The position numbers and the translations under genes are program-made. Below the pieces are notes generated by a model. The model made no database searches and was not told where the DNA came from. It saw only the letters and a program-made list of their open reading frames with translations. This document shows positions 1 through 8,361 of a stretch of DNA of 64,000 nt, piece by piece (position 1 is the stretch's first letter; each line of letters begins with the position of its first letter). The DNA is from Roseovarius sp. THAF27 (lineage in GTDB: Bacteria > Pseudomonadota > Alphaproteobacteria > Rhodobacterales > Rhodobacteraceae): NCBI RefSeq assembly GCF_009363655.1, contig NZ_CP045393.1:620001-684000 (forward strand), given 5' to 3'.

Positions 1-367
1 GGTCGAGGCCGGCGGCGGACGGAACCAGCGTCATGGCGCCGATCCAGAGCACGCGGGAGGGACCGTGATCGGCGGTGGAAACGTTCATGCCCGGTTCGAG
101 ATCCTGCACGGCGACCTGACCGGAGGGCGTGTGCAGGAGCGTGCCGTGGGAAAAGGCGGAAAACGCGCTGTCGAAGATCGGGGTGGCCGGGGCGATCTGG
201 TCGGTCCAGCCGGCCGTTCCGTCCGGGCGCAGATACGTGACCCGGAACTTGCGCATCGGGCGCGGCGACCGGGCGGCGGGAGGGACCTGCGCCGTGCCGG
301 TGCGCGCGTGTGTTGCATTTGTCTTGTGCGCCACCGAGAGAGAGGTGGCGATGGTAGGGGTGCCCAT
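1..367 (-). CDS. Hint-domain (hedgehog/intein-like) protein, N-terminal part
   Basis: Partial gene running off the left edge; only about 122 N-terminal residues are visible. After a low-complexity start come a short strand-rich segment and the block FDSAFSAFSHGTLLHTPSG, then VAVQDLEPGMNV and VLWIGAMTLVP. This is the opening of the Hint module common in exported or secreted roseobacter proteins, where the usual nucleophile Cys/Ser sits at the start of the Hint fold. The ATG at 367 is preceded by AAAGGA at good spacing. Function of these stand-alone Hint proteins is poorly known; self-cleavage is a family possibility, not shown here. Confidence 0.75.
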   Translation of the reverse strand, partial: MGTPTIATSLSVAHKTNATHARTGTAQVPPAARSPRPMRKFRVTYLRPDGTAGWTDQIAPATPIFDSAFSAFSHGTLLHTPSGQVAVQDLEPGMNVSTADHGPSRVLWIGAMTLVPSAAGLD

Positions 368-661
368 CGTGCGATCCTTTTCAGGGTCATCACAACCGCG
401 TCGGCCCCCACCGACAACGACAGAGGGATGGTCCGTCATGTACGTTACAGGGCCAATAAAGGCAGAAACTGCGAATTGTAGTCAAATTTTGCGGGGAATT
501 GTCCGAATGGGTCGGACAGTACGCGGGAATGCCGGGCTATTGTCCGTGCAGGTGGGACGAAGCTGCCACAATTCACGGTCGGGGGCATTCGAATCAACGA
601 TGGCCGCTCTCGTCAGCGAGGCGGCCATTGCCGGTGTCGGAGATCGGGGGAGTGGACCGGA

Positions 662-790
662 TCAGGCGATCCGAAGCGTGGATGTCTTGGGGGTCATGCG
701 GTTCGCATGGCGCACGCGGCGCGAGAACGGCATGTCCGGGGTGGCCTGCTGGCTGGTTTCGATCAGGGATTTCATCCAACGCTTTTTCAT
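662..790 (-). CDS. Small conserved-looking basic protein (42 aa)
   Basis: A 42-residue ORF starting MKKRWMKSLIETSQQ, rich in Arg and Lys, ending with a clean TGA. The ATG is preceded by AGAGGAAAG at about 5 nt spacing, a good ribosome binding site. The opening MK(K/N)RWMKS resembles short uncharacterised roseobacter proteins I recall; that recollection is the main family evidence. No membrane segment or known domain. It stands alone, between the Hint gene and pgeF. The frame stays open upstream to about 1000, but that extension is probably not translated. Confidence 0.5.
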   Translation of the reverse strand: MKKRWMKSLIETSQQATPDMPFSRRVRHANRMTPKTSTLRIA

Positions 791-900
791 GGTCTTTCCT
801 CTTGGTTTTTTCTGCCTCGCCGCCGTTTTTGGGGCGTGTTGTTCTGATGGGTTCATATTTGCCCGGGTTTGGGGCCATGGTTTGGCGCGGCGAAGAAAAT

Positions 901-916
901 CCGAAAAATTTTTCGG
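901..916. repeat. 16-bp perfect palindrome
   Basis: CCGAAAAATTTTTCGG reads the same on both strands. It lies about 110 bp upstream of the 42-aa ORF, in a stretch (791-1090) where I see no gene. It may be an operator or part of a leader; nothing identifies a factor. Confidence 0.5.
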
Positions 917-1090
917 GTCGCGCCGCCCGGATTGTGGTCGCGTTGTCGCAATTGGAAACGGCCAGTGAAACAAGGTTAATCGCGGAGGTGGCGGAACCAA
1001 TCCGGGGGAGAAGTAGGTGATTGTTTCCCGGATTGAGGCAATCTCGTGGACGGTTTTGCCCAGATCGCGACAGAATTGCGGTGCGCCGGT

Positions 1091-1846
1091 CTAGAGACGG
1101 ATGGCCGAGATCAGGCGGCCGTAATCGGCCTCGCCGTTATGAGTGGCGCGGCGGTAGGAAAAGAACCGCTCGGCATCGCTGTAGGTGCAATGGCGGGTCC
1201 AAGTGGCGTCGCCGACGCCCGCGCGGCGCAGGCGGTCAAGGCCGAAGCCGGGCAGGTCGAACTGGTACTTGCCCGGCTTGCCATTGGCGAAAAAGCGGGT
1301 GTTGCCGGGATCGTCGTCGGCGAAACGCTCGAAAAACTCCTCGCCCACCTCGTATGCGGGCTGGCTGATCGAGGGGCCGATGACGGCGGTGGTGTCGGCG
1401 CGGCGGGCGCCGAGTGCCTCCATCGCGTCGAGCGTGGATTCCAGGATGCCGTCGACCGCCCCGCGCCAGCCGGCATGGGCGGCGCCGATGACCCCCGCCT
1501 TGCGGTCGGCAAAGAGCACGGGCTGGCAGTCGGCGGTCAGGATCGCCAGCGCGAGGCCGGGTGTGGCGGTGACGATGGCGTCGGCCCTGGGTCGGGCCTC
1601 GGACGGGCCGGTGGCCACGTGCACGTCGGTGGAATGGGTCTGTTTCACGGTGATCAGGTGATCCTCGGCCACGTCCATGGCGCGGGCGACGCGGGCGCGG
1701 TTGATGCTGACGACCTCGGACTGATCCGAAGAGCCGCGGCCGCAGTTCAGCCCGTGAAACACGCCCGACGACGCCCCGCCCTTGCGGGTGAAGAAGCCGT
1801 GGGTGACAGGCGCGAGACTGTCGTCGGTGAGGATTTCCAGCGTCAT
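1091..1846 (-). CDS. pgeF: Peptidoglycan editing factor / laccase-domain protein
   Basis: YfiH/PgeF family, 251 aa, full length for the family. Members are cytoplasmic; the E. coli protein removes muropeptide precursors carrying L-Ser instead of L-Ala, and homologues also act on purine nucleosides or phenols. The metal-site pattern is visible: VKQTHSTDV (His), LTADCQPVLFAD (Cys) and GAAHAGWRGAV (His). The ATG at 1846 sits in an ATGA overlap with the stop of the upstream midA-like gene, so the two are translationally coupled. The neighbouring lgt adds a cell-envelope theme. The assignment is secure; the substrate in this organism is inferred. Confidence 0.93.
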   Translation of the reverse strand: MTLEILTDDSLAPVTHGFFTRKGGASSGVFHGLNCGRGSSDQSEVVSINRARVARAMDVAEDHLITVKQTHSTDVHVATGPSEARPRADAIVTATPGLALAILTADCQPVLFADRKAGVIGAAHAGWRGAVDGILESTLDAMEALGARRADTTAVIGPSISQPAYEVGEEFFERFADDDPGNTRFFANGKPGKYQFDLPGFGLDRLRRAGVGDATWTRHCTYSDAERFFSYRRATHNGEADYGRLISAIRL

Positions 1847-2910
1847 GGTTCCAGTCCGGGTGGCGGTGCGGCGCCCTCGGGATAGAGCGCCATCGCTTTG
1901 AAGAGCGTCCCCATTTCCTCTCGTCCGGTCAAGCGATGAAATGCGGCGTAATGCGCGTCTAGCGTGTGCCCGCTCATGTTCCCGGCAAGGGCCTCGGCCC
2001 GCTGGGTGATGCCGAGGCGGGACAGGAAGAGCGCCTGCGGGGCGAGACGGGTGGTCTTGCAGGTGCCGCGGGCGGCGTCGGTAAGCGCCTCGAAATCCAC
2101 ATGGGCGGAGAGGTCGGCCAGGCCCGGTGCGGCGAGAATGTCGGCGCGGTCGTGGCCTTGCACGGCTTGCAGCGTGTCGCCGAGCGAGCGCCAGTCGCCG
2201 TAGTCGATGATGAGCGCCGCGCCGCCATGCGACGCGATGCGGCGGGCCAGCGCGTCGATGACGGGGGCGGCGGCGGGGCAGGTCTCGACGATGTCGCCGT
2301 CGGCCGTGTCGTCGAGCCGGCGGGCGAGGGTCGGCTCGATCCGCTTGGCGTTGAGGCCGAGGGCGAGCGTGTCGTCCGAGAGGCCGACGACGCGTTCGCA
2401 CCAGCCGTCGCCTTGGCGCTGGTACTGGCGGATGGGCAACGCGTCGAAGAACTCGTTGGCGACCGAGAGCGTGGGCAGGTCGGGCAGGGTGTCGGCGCTG
2501 TCGTGCCAGGTGGGGGCGTGAGCGGCCAGGGTTTCGGCCTGCCGGGCGCGCAGGGCGGGGGAACTTTCCACCAGATGGACCTGCAGGGCGTCGTGAAAGC
2601 CGGGCACGCCGCGCGTGGCACGCAGGGCGTCGGCCATCAGGGTGCCGCGGCCGGGGCCAAGCTCGACAAGGGCGACGGGGTTGGGCGCGCCCTGGTCGAG
2701 CCAGGTTTGCGCGAGACAGAGGCCGATGAGTTCGCCGAACATCTGGCTGATCTCGGGGGCGGTGATGAAATCGCCCTGTTCACCGAACGGGTCGCGGGTG
2801 GAATAGTATCCGTGCCGGGGATGCATCAGGCAGGCGGCCATATAGGCGTCGAGGCGCATGGGGCCGGTCGTGGCGATCTCGGCCCGAAGGATCTGGGCCA
2901 GGGGGGTCAT
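1843..2910 (-). CDS. Class I SAM-dependent methyltransferase, MidA/NDUFAF7 family
   Basis: COG1565/DUF185 protein of 355 aa. The human relative NDUFAF7 symmetrically dimethylates an arginine of a complex I subunit during assembly. The N-terminus has the family signature around [15 protein letters not shown] and [15 protein letters not shown]; the SAM-binding loop [10 protein letters not shown] lies near residue 86; [11 protein letters not shown] follows. The start at 2910 overlaps the lgt stop by 4 bp, and the gene ends in another 4-bp overlap with pgeF, so lgt, this gene and pgeF form one coupled operon. In bacteria a complex I role is an inference from the family. Confidence 0.9.
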   Translation of the reverse strand: MTPLAQILRAEIATTGPMRLDAYMAACLMHPRHGYYSTRDPFGEQGDFITAPEISQMFGELIGLCLAQTWLDQGAPNPVALVELGPGRGTLMADALRATRGVPGFHDALQVHLVESSPALRARQAETLAAHAPTWHDSADTLPDLPTLSVANEFFDALPIRQYQRQGDGWCERVVGLSDDTLALGLNAKRIEPTLARRLDDTADGDIVETCPAAAPVIDALARRIASHGGAALIIDYGDWRSLGDTLQAVQGHDRADILAAPGLADLSAHVDFEALTDAARGTCKTTRLAPQALFLSRLGITQRAEALAGNMSGHTLDAHYAAFHRLTGREEMGTLFKAMALYPEGAAPPPGLEP

Positions 2911-3815
2911 CCGGGGGCGGAGGCGCGGGCGTGTCTGCGGTAGGCCAGCACCAGCGTGATCAGCCCCATGGCGACCATCGGAATGCAGAGGATCTGGCCC
3001 ATGGTCAGGCCGTATCCGTTCACGTGCCACGCCAGGCCCAGCGGGTTGCCGGGGCTGACGAACTGCGCGTCGGGCTGGCGGACAAATTCGACGATGAAGC
3101 GCCCGATGCCGTAGCCGGCGAAGAAGATTCCGGTGGCGGCACCGACGCGCTTCAGCAGGCCGCGACGGAACACGAGGTAGAGCAGGATCGCGCCCAGGAT
3201 CAGCCCTTCCAGCGCGGCTTCGTAGAGTTGCGAGGGGTGGCGGGCGCAGATCCCCACGGCGATGCCGGTGCAATCCTGCGCCGCCGCACCGGGAAAGATC
3301 ACGCCCCAGGGCAGGTCGGTGGGACGGCCCCAGAGCTCGGCGTTGATGAAGTTGGCGATACGGCCCAGGAGCAGGCCGACGGGGGTGACCGCGCAGAGGA
3401 TATCGGCCACGGTCAGCCAGCGGATGCCTTGTACCTTTGAATAGGTGATGCAGGCGATGATGACGCCCAGAAGCCCGCCATGGAACGACATGCCGCCTTG
3501 CCAGATCAGCAGGATCTCGGCCGGGTTCTGCAGGTAATACATGGGCTGGTAAAAGAGCACGAAGCCCAGCCGCCCGCCCAGAATAACGCCCAGGATGACC
3601 CATGTCGCCAGATCCTCGACCTGCTTGGCGGTCATGGGGGCCACGTTGTCCTTCCACAGGTGCGGACGGTTGATCGCCATCACCACCAGACGCCAGCCGA
3701 TCAGGATGCCCGCGATGTAGGACAGGGCGTACCAGCGCAAGGCAATCTCGAACCCGAAGACGGTGAAAGAGAACACCTCGGACGAGATATCGGGGAAGGG
3801 GATCGCTGCTTTCAT
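2907..3815 (-). CDS. lgt: Prolipoprotein diacylglyceryl transferase
   Basis: Inner-membrane enzyme that moves a diacylglyceryl group from phosphatidylglycerol to the lipobox cysteine of prolipoproteins, the first step of lipoprotein maturation. The protein has 302 aa and seven or so hydrophobic segments. The Lgt signature [13 protein letters not shown] is complete, as are [11 protein letters not shown] and RHPSQLYEA with its conserved His. The start at 3815 ([11 protein letters not shown]) is typical; the open frame continues upstream without Lgt-like sequence. First gene of the lgt-midA-pgeF operon, divergent from ubiK. Confidence 0.97.
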   Translation of the reverse strand: MKAAIPFPDISSEVFSFTVFGFEIALRWYALSYIAGILIGWRLVVMAINRPHLWKDNVAPMTAKQVEDLATWVILGVILGGRLGFVLFYQPMYYLQNPAEILLIWQGGMSFHGGLLGVIIACITYSKVQGIRWLTVADILCAVTPVGLLLGRIANFINAELWGRPTDLPWGVIFPGAAAQDCTGIAVGICARHPSQLYEAALEGLILGAILLYLVFRRGLLKRVGAATGIFFAGYGIGRFIVEFVRQPDAQFVSPGNPLGLAWHVNGYGLTMGQILCIPMVAMGLITLVLAYRRHARASAPG

Positions 3816-3912
3816 GGGCGCCTGTCTGCTGTTGGTGCGTGGCGAAGTCAACCTTGCCCCGACGCGGTTTGGTGCCCATATAGAGATCAAGTGTAACGGA
3901 AGGTAGAGCGAT

Positions 3913-4158
3913 ATGCAGACGCGCAACAAGGTTCTGGACGATATCAGCCAGCTGATGACGAACGCGATGGGCGTGGCACAGGGCGCCAAGCAGGAGGCCG
4001 AGACGGCGATGTCGTCGATGGTGGACCGCTGGCTGGCCGACCGCGATTTCGTCACCCGCGAGGAATTCGACGCGGTGCGCGCCATGGCGCAGAAGGCCCG
4101 CGAGGAAAACGAGGCGCTGAAGGCGCGGCTGGACGCGCTGGAGAAAGGCGCGAAGTAA
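3913..4158 (+). CDS. ubiK: Accessory factor UbiK family protein
   Basis: 81-aa BMFP/DUF526 protein. UbiK assists late, oxygen-dependent steps of ubiquinone synthesis by binding UbiJ and lipids. The N-terminus ([22 protein letters not shown]) forms an amphipathic helix, and residues 50-80 ([26 protein letters not shown] heptads) form a C-terminal coiled coil, as in the family. Divergent from lgt with about 100 bp between starts. An intrinsic terminator lies 28 bp after the stop. In alphaproteobacteria the function is inferred by homology. Confidence 0.85.
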   Translation: MQTRNKVLDDISQLMTNAMGVAQGAKQEAETAMSSMVDRWLADRDFVTREEFDAVRAMAQKAREENEALKARLDALEKGAK

Positions 4159-4185
4159 GGCCCTTTCTACGGGCTGGAAGATATG

Positions 4186-4214
4186 GCGCGGTTCGGCAAC
4201 GAGCCGCGCTTTTT
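4186..4214 (+). terminator. Intrinsic terminator after ubiK
   Basis: A 9-bp stem (GCGCGGTTC with GAGCCGCGC, one G-U pair), a 6-nt loop and five Ts. It ends transcription of ubiK before the VWA gene. Confidence 0.75.
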
Positions 4215-4294
4215 CGTGCGGACGGCAAAACCTGGCCGTACGGGCCGGAAACCGGATATAAGATTCTGGAGTGGCGGGTGCGGGAGGTCGGGTC

Positions 4295-5404
4295 ATGCGC
4301 GGTTTGACGGTTTGGATGGCGGCTGCGGTGATGGCCGCGCCGGCTTGGGCGCAGGAGGGCAGCGTGGACTGCCAGGCGGTGCTCGACGCCGTGCTGGCGG
4401 ACCGGCCCACGGAGTACCGATCCTGCGCGGCGGAGATCGTGCCAGCCGAACTGCGCCAATGCGAAACGCCGGAGACGGCGGGCGGACGGCCCAGCAGCCA
4501 TATCCTGCTGGCGATAGACGCCTCGGGCTCGATGGCCGGCCGCGTCGGGGGCGAGACCAAGATGGCCGCGGCCAAGCGCGAGGCGCTTGGTTTCCTGCGG
4601 GACATGCCGCAGGAGGTGTCGGTCGGGCTGGTCATATATGGCCACGAGGGCAACAACGAAGACTCCGGCAAGGCAGAGTCTTGTGCGGCCACGGAGATGG
4701 TGCACGGGTTCGATGCGCCGAGATCGGCGCTGGAGGCGAGCATCGGCGCGTTGGAGCCGGTGGGCTGGACGCCGCTGGGGGGTGTGCTGGCTTATTCGGC
4801 CGAGGTGGTCGCGGAACTGGAGCCGCCCAAGGAGGGCGATTTGGCCCCGGTGATTTACCTGATTTCGGATGGGGAGGAGACCTGTGACGGGGATCCGGCG
4901 GCGCAGGCGGCGGCATTGTATGAGGCCGGGGTGCGCACGACGGTCAACACGATCGGGTTCGATGTGGATGCCGAGACGGCGGCGCAGCTGGAGGCCATCG
5001 CCGAGGCGGCGGGCGGCACATATTATCCCGCCGACGACGTGGCTGCGTTGCGCCGGCAGCTTGATGCGATCACGGCGGCGGAGGCATCGCTGGCGCGGTA
5101 CCGGAATTGCGTGAACGCCAACCTGGGTCGGATCGCGGCACCCTATCACGACGCGCGGATCGCGCTGGCGGGATGCTACGCGCGGAACGATCCGATGAAG
5201 GCGAAATCGGCGCTGATGAACCGGGCGCGAAAGGCCGAGCGTGATGCCACGCCGGAGGCTGCCTGCGCGGAGATGCTGACGGCACATGCGCTGGCGATGG
5301 AGCTTGATGGCGGGTTCCTGAACCGGCAGTTCAAGGCGTGGGGCGAAGAGGCGGAGGCCAGGATGGAGGCTTATCGCGAGGAGATGCGCCTGGACGCGGA
5401 ATAG
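4295..5404 (+). CDS. Exported von Willebrand factor A domain protein
   Basis: 369 aa with a signal peptide (MRGLTVWMAAAVMAAPAWA, cleavage before QEG). The VWA domain starts near residue 70 with a full MIDAS motif: DASGSMAG (DxSxS), the Thr in GWTPLGGVL, and the Asp in ISDGEETCDGD. Several cysteines (SVDCQ, RSCAAE, QCET, ETCDGD) suggest disulfides, consistent with a periplasmic location. The C-terminal third is helical and charged without a recognised domain. The start at 4295 has AGG about 10 nt upstream and begins the signal peptide; an in-frame earlier start would prepend it. Single gene with its own upstream terminator; partner unknown. Confidence 0.85.
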   Translation: MRGLTVWMAAAVMAAPAWAQEGSVDCQAVLDAVLADRPTEYRSCAAEIVPAELRQCETPETAGGRPSSHILLAIDASGSMAGRVGGETKMAAAKREALGFLRDMPQEVSVGLVIYGHEGNNEDSGKAESCAATEMVHGFDAPRSALEASIGALEPVGWTPLGGVLAYSAEVVAELEPPKEGDLAPVIYLISDGEETCDGDPAAQAAALYEAGVRTTVNTIGFDVDAETAAQLEAIAEAAGGTYYPADDVAALRRQLDAITAAEASLARYRNCVNANLGRIAAPYHDARIALAGCYARNDPMKAKSALMNRARKAERDATPEAACAEMLTAHALAMELDGGFLNRQFKAWGEEAEARMEAYREEMRLDAE

Positions 5405-5412
5405 GGACGCGC

Positions 5413-5475
5413 GGGTGGGTTTTCACCACCCTACGGGTGAAGGCGGCGCAAAGGTGGGTTTTTACCCACCCTACG
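5413..5475. repeat. Two tandem hairpin repeats of the GTAGGGTGGG family
   Basis: Two copies (5413-5435 and 5453-5475) of a self-complementary element, GGTGGGTTTT(C/T)ACCCACCCTACG-like, directly after the VWA gene. Related copies occur at 9330-9353 and 9405-9427. Each can fold into a hairpin and could act as a terminator-like or mRNA-stabilising element. The rest of 5476-5667 holds no gene that I can support. Confidence 0.7.
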
Positions 5476-5667
5476 ATGTGTCCGGGCCGCGGATCATGGG
5501 AATAACCTTGCGCATATCGGCGCGCGATGTCGGCACGATGCTGCTGACATCCGGGGGCAGGATCCATTCAGTCGAAATCGGTATGGAACGCGTGCCGCGA
5601 GGTTTGCATTGTCCAACTACATTCACGCGGGCCAAGCGCCCGCAAGATGGAAAAAGGAGAAGTCCCG

Positions 5668-6195
5668 ATGAAAACGACACTCACATCCGCACTGGCCATT
5701 GCCGCCCTCGTGTCCGCCCCCGTGGCGACCTTCGCCGCGAATGACGAGGCGACCAATGCCGAGGCCGACGCGAGCGTCTCTGCACAGGCGGGCGATGTCG
5801 CGCAGGAAGTCGGCGACACCATCTATGCCATCGGCGAAAGCACGACCGACACGGCGCAGGCCGGGGTCGATGCCGTGGGTGGCGTGGCGGAAGACGCCTA
5901 TGACGCGGCCAGCGACATTTCCACCGAGCTGGATGCCGCTCTGACCGGCGATGCGAAAGTCTATACCAGCGATGGTGAACTGGTCGGCACGTATAACGAC
6001 GCGGATTCCCAAGGCAACATCGCGGTCGTCGATCTGGACGGCGAGATGGAAGGTGCCGATGACCGCGCAATCGAACGTGCGGGCATTCCGCTGAACGCCC
6101 TGATGGTCGGTGACGACGGTGTGACCGTCAACATGACCAAGGCCGAGTTCGAGACGGCGCTGAAAGCGAACGCACGGACGAGCTCGGGCGGCTAA
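5668..6195 (+). CDS. Exported PRC-barrel-like hypothetical protein
   Basis: 175 aa. Signal peptide MKTTLTSALAIAALVSAPVATFA, then an acidic Ala-rich linker (about residues 25-95), then a segment VYTSDGELVGTYNDADSQGNIAVVDLDG resembling a PRC-barrel strand pattern and ending LNALMVGDDGVTVNMTKAEFETAL. The ATG at 5668 has GGAG 9 nt upstream; the earlier in-frame ATG at 5647 would break the signal peptide. Monocistronic, with a strong terminator 29 bp after the stop. The exact role is unknown; PRC-barrel exported proteins are common and mostly uncharacterised in this group. Confidence 0.8.
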   Translation: MKTTLTSALAIAALVSAPVATFAANDEATNAEADASVSAQAGDVAQEVGDTIYAIGESTTDTAQAGVDAVGGVAEDAYDAASDISTELDAALTGDAKVYTSDGELVGTYNDADSQGNIAVVDLDGEMEGADDRAIERAGIPLNALMVGDDGVTVNMTKAEFETALKANARTSSGG

Positions 6196-6224
6196 GTCGC
6201 CGGATACAGTTTGAAATTGAAGTC

Positions 6225-6254
6225 AATGGCTGCCTTCGGGCAGCCATTTTTTTT
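6225..6254 (+). terminator. Strong intrinsic terminator
   Basis: A 10-bp perfect stem AATGGCTGCC / GGCAGCCATT with a stable TTCG tetraloop, followed by a run of Ts. It ends the PRC-barrel-like gene. Confidence 0.92.
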
Positions 6255-6319
6255 ATGTCGAGCCCGTTTTTGATCACGGTGGAGCGCGGGCGCGAGCGCG
6301 AGGGCCTTCGGCGCAAGAG

Positions 6320-6340
6320 GTCCCGGATCAAGTCCGGGAC
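6320..6340. repeat. REP-like hairpin in a 360-bp intergenic region
   Basis: GTCCCGGA-tcaag-TCCGGGAC, a dispersed alphaproteobacterial intergenic hairpin; similar material is at 18250-18312. The rest of 6255-6557 contains two single-mismatch DnaA-box-like 9-mers (6395-6403, 6415-6423) in an AT-richer patch and no gene that I can support. The promoter for the YbjN-family gene must lie here. Confidence 0.6.
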
Positions 6341-6557
6341 TGCGGCGGGGTGAGGCGCGTTTACCGGTCCCCATCGCTTGATGAAATTTTCATGTCATCC
6401 ACAACTTATTGCGGTTATCCCCAAGAAATAGCTTTACAGGCCGCAAATCCGCCCTCACCATATCTTGTAGGAAAAGCGGGAATGAACCCCTTTCCTAGAG
6501 CAGGCAGCTAGCGTTTGGGGCGCTGCCAGCCCCCGCTACAACACACGAGGTGGCGCC

Positions 6558-7058
6558 ATGGCACTTTCCGAGCAGTACTTTTCAGAAGACCTTCATCCCA
6601 TCGACATCGTCGAGCACCTGGCCGAGCATCACGACTGGGATTTCGACCGGATCGGCGACGACCAGATCGCGATGGCCGTCGAAGGGCAGTGGCGGACCTA
6701 TTCGATCACGCTGGCCTGGTCGGCCTATGACGAGACGCTGCGCCTGGTCTGCACCTTCGAGATGGAGCCGCCCGAGGAGAAGCTGCCGGCGCTCTATCAC
6801 GTGCTGAACGATGTGAACGACCAGTGCTGGGCCGGCGCATTCACCTTTTGGGCCGAACAGCAGCTGATGGTCTATCGCTACGGGCTGGTGATGACCGGCG
6901 CGCAGGCGATCAGCCCGGAGCAGATCGACACGCTGATCACTGCGGCGGTGATGAGCGCGGAACGGTTCTATCCGGCGCTGCAACTGGTGGTCTGGGGTGA
7001 CCGCGCGCCGAAGGAGGCGATGCAGATCGCCATCGGCGAGGCCTATGGCAGGGCCTGA
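6558..7058 (+). CDS. YbjN domain-containing protein
   Basis: 166-aa cytoplasmic protein of the YbjN (type III secretion chaperone-like fold) family. Family traits visible are the N-terminal DIVEHLAEHHDWDFDRIGDDQIAMAVEGQW, the central FEMEPPEEKLPALYHVLNDVNDQCWAGAFTF, and VYRYGLVMTGAQAISPEQIDTLI. E. coli YbjN affects motility and stress tolerance, but no biochemical activity is established. The ATG at 6558 is preceded by an ACGAGGTGGCGCC stretch containing GAGGTGG. It is followed by a terminator and then proC, a gene order I recall from related roseobacters. Confidence 0.88.
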   Translation: MALSEQYFSEDLHPIDIVEHLAEHHDWDFDRIGDDQIAMAVEGQWRTYSITLAWSAYDETLRLVCTFEMEPPEEKLPALYHVLNDVNDQCWAGAFTFWAEQQLMVYRYGLVMTGAQAISPEQIDTLITAAVMSAERFYPALQLVVWGDRAPKEAMQIAIGEAYGRA

Positions 7059-7082
7059 CAACGCACAATCTCAAGGCGAACG

Positions 7083-7114
7083 GGGCGTGCCGGGCGGCGC
7101 GCCCTTTTTCTTTT
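7083..7114 (+). terminator. Intrinsic terminator after the YbjN gene
   Basis: A 9-bp stem GGGCGTGCC / GGCGCGCCC (one G-U pair), 4-nt loop, then TTTTTCTTTT. Confidence 0.85.
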
Positions 7115-7211
7115 GCGCGAGGTGTGGCCGAAGAGGCGCTGGCGTATTGCAGGGACGCAATGTGCGGACTATCAACCCGGGGAAAGACAAGGAATGAAGG
7201 GACGCACCGGA

Positions 7212-8027
7212 ATGGATATGCAGCATGTGGCCGACAGGGGCCTGGTCCTGCTGGGCTGTGGCAAGATGGGATCGGCGATGCTGGCCGGGTGGCTGGAGCG
7301 CGATTTGCCGCCCGGCTCTGTCTGGGTGGTCGACCCCAAGCCGTCGGACTGGCTGCACGGGACGGGCGTTTATCTGAACGCGGAGTTGCCCGAGCATCCG
7401 GCCATCGTGCTGATCGCCGTCAAGCCGCAGATGATGGGCGAGGCGCTGCCCACGATTGCCGCCATGGGCGGTGGCGGGACGCTGTTCGTCTCGGTCGCCG
7501 CGGGCACGCCGATCGAGGCGTTCGAGGCGGCGTTCGGCAGTGACAGCCCGATCATCCGCGCCATGCCCAACACGCCCGCCGCCGTGGGCCGGGGGATCAC
7601 CGCAATCGTCGGCAATGGTGCGGTGAACGCGGACCAGATGGACCTGGCCGAGGCGTTGCTGAAAGCGGTGGGACAGGTGGTGCGGCTGGAGGGCGAGCAC
7701 CAGATGGACGCGGTCACGGGCGTGTCGGGGTCTGGCCCCGCGTATGTGTTTCACATGATCGAATGCATGGCCAAGGCGGGCGAGGCCGAGGGGTTGTCGC
7801 CGGAGCTGGCGATGCAGCTGGCGCAGGCCACGGTGGCGGGCGCGGGCGCGCTGGCCGAGGCCGCGATTGAGTCACCGGCGCAGCTGCGCGAGAACGTCAC
7901 CAGCCCCAACGGCACGACGCAGGCGGGGCTTGAGGTGCTGATGGACGAGGATACGGGCCTGCCGCCGCTGATGAAGGCGACGGTGAAAGCCGCCGCCGAC
8001 CGCTCGAAGGAGCTGCGCCGTGGCTGA
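7212..8027 (+). CDS. proC: Pyrroline-5-carboxylate reductase
   Basis: Cytoplasmic NAD(P)H-dependent enzyme making L-proline from pyrroline-5-carboxylate. The Rossmann motif GCGKMGSAMLAGWL is at the N-terminus, IRAMPNTPAAVGRG is central, and the ProC signature region GVSGSGPAYVFHMIECMAKAGEAEGL lies in the second half. Two starts are plausible: 7194 (GGAAAG upstream) and 7212 (AAGGGA 9 nt upstream). I chose 7212, which gives 271 aa and the normal length before the nucleotide-binding fold. The 3' end overlaps the GTG start of the tRNA-binding-domain gene by 8 bp, so proC, csaA and the dehydrogenase form one operon. Confidence 0.93.
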   Translation: MDMQHVADRGLVLLGCGKMGSAMLAGWLERDLPPGSVWVVDPKPSDWLHGTGVYLNAELPEHPAIVLIAVKPQMMGEALPTIAAMGGGGTLFVSVAAGTPIEAFEAAFGSDSPIIRAMPNTPAAVGRGITAIVGNGAVNADQMDLAEALLKAVGQVVRLEGEHQMDAVTGVSGSGPAYVFHMIECMAKAGEAEGLSPELAMQLAQATVAGAGALAEAAIESPAQLRENVTSPNGTTQAGLEVLMDEDTGLPPLMKATVKAAADRSKELRRG

Positions 8028-8361
8028 CGAGATCACGTTCGACGATTTCCTGAAGGTGGATATCCGGGTGGGCAGGATCACCCGGGCCGAACCGTTTCCC
8101 GAAGCCAAGAAGCCCGCGATCAAGCTGTGGGTCGATTTCGGCAAGGAGCTGGGGGAGAAGAAGAGCTCGGCGCAGATCACCAAGCACTACGACCCCGAGG
8201 GTTTGGTCGGTAAGCAGGTCATGGCGGTGGTGAACTTTCCGCCGCGCCAGATCGGGCCGGTGATGTCCGAGGTGCTGGTGCTGGGCGTGAGCGATGCGGA
8301 GGGCGGGATCGTCCTGTTGTCGCCGGATCTGGATGTGCCGACCGGAGGGCGGATGCATTGA
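8020..8361 (+). CDS. csaA: CsaA-type tRNA-binding domain protein
   Basis: 113-aa stand-alone tRNA_bind (OB-fold) protein. It has the family hallmarks FDDFLKVDIRVGRITRAEPFPEAKKPAIKLWVDFG, KKSSAQITKHY and VNFPPRQIGPVMSEVLVLG. B. subtilis CsaA was described as a secretion-related chaperone with tRNA-binding ability. Translation starts at a GTG, which is set by AAGGAG 7 nt upstream and by the family N-terminus. It overlaps proC by 8 bp, and its TGA overlaps the TTG start of the next gene. Confidence 0.9.
   Translation: MADEITFDDFLKVDIRVGRITRAEPFPEAKKPAIKLWVDFGKELGEKKSSAQITKHYDPEGLVGKQVMAVVNFPPRQIGPVMSEVLVLGVSDAEGGIVLLSPDLDVPTGGRMH

Noticed and set aside
2911..4743. Very long minus-strand open frame continuing upstream of the MidA gene
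   Set aside because: It runs through lgt and ubiK in a different frame; only the 3' part (1843-2910) has protein-family character.
6390..6430. DnaA-box-like 9-mers in an AT-rich patch, possible oriC
   Set aside because: Only two boxes, each with one mismatch, and no dnaA, dnaN, hemE or parAB nearby; too weak to call an origin.
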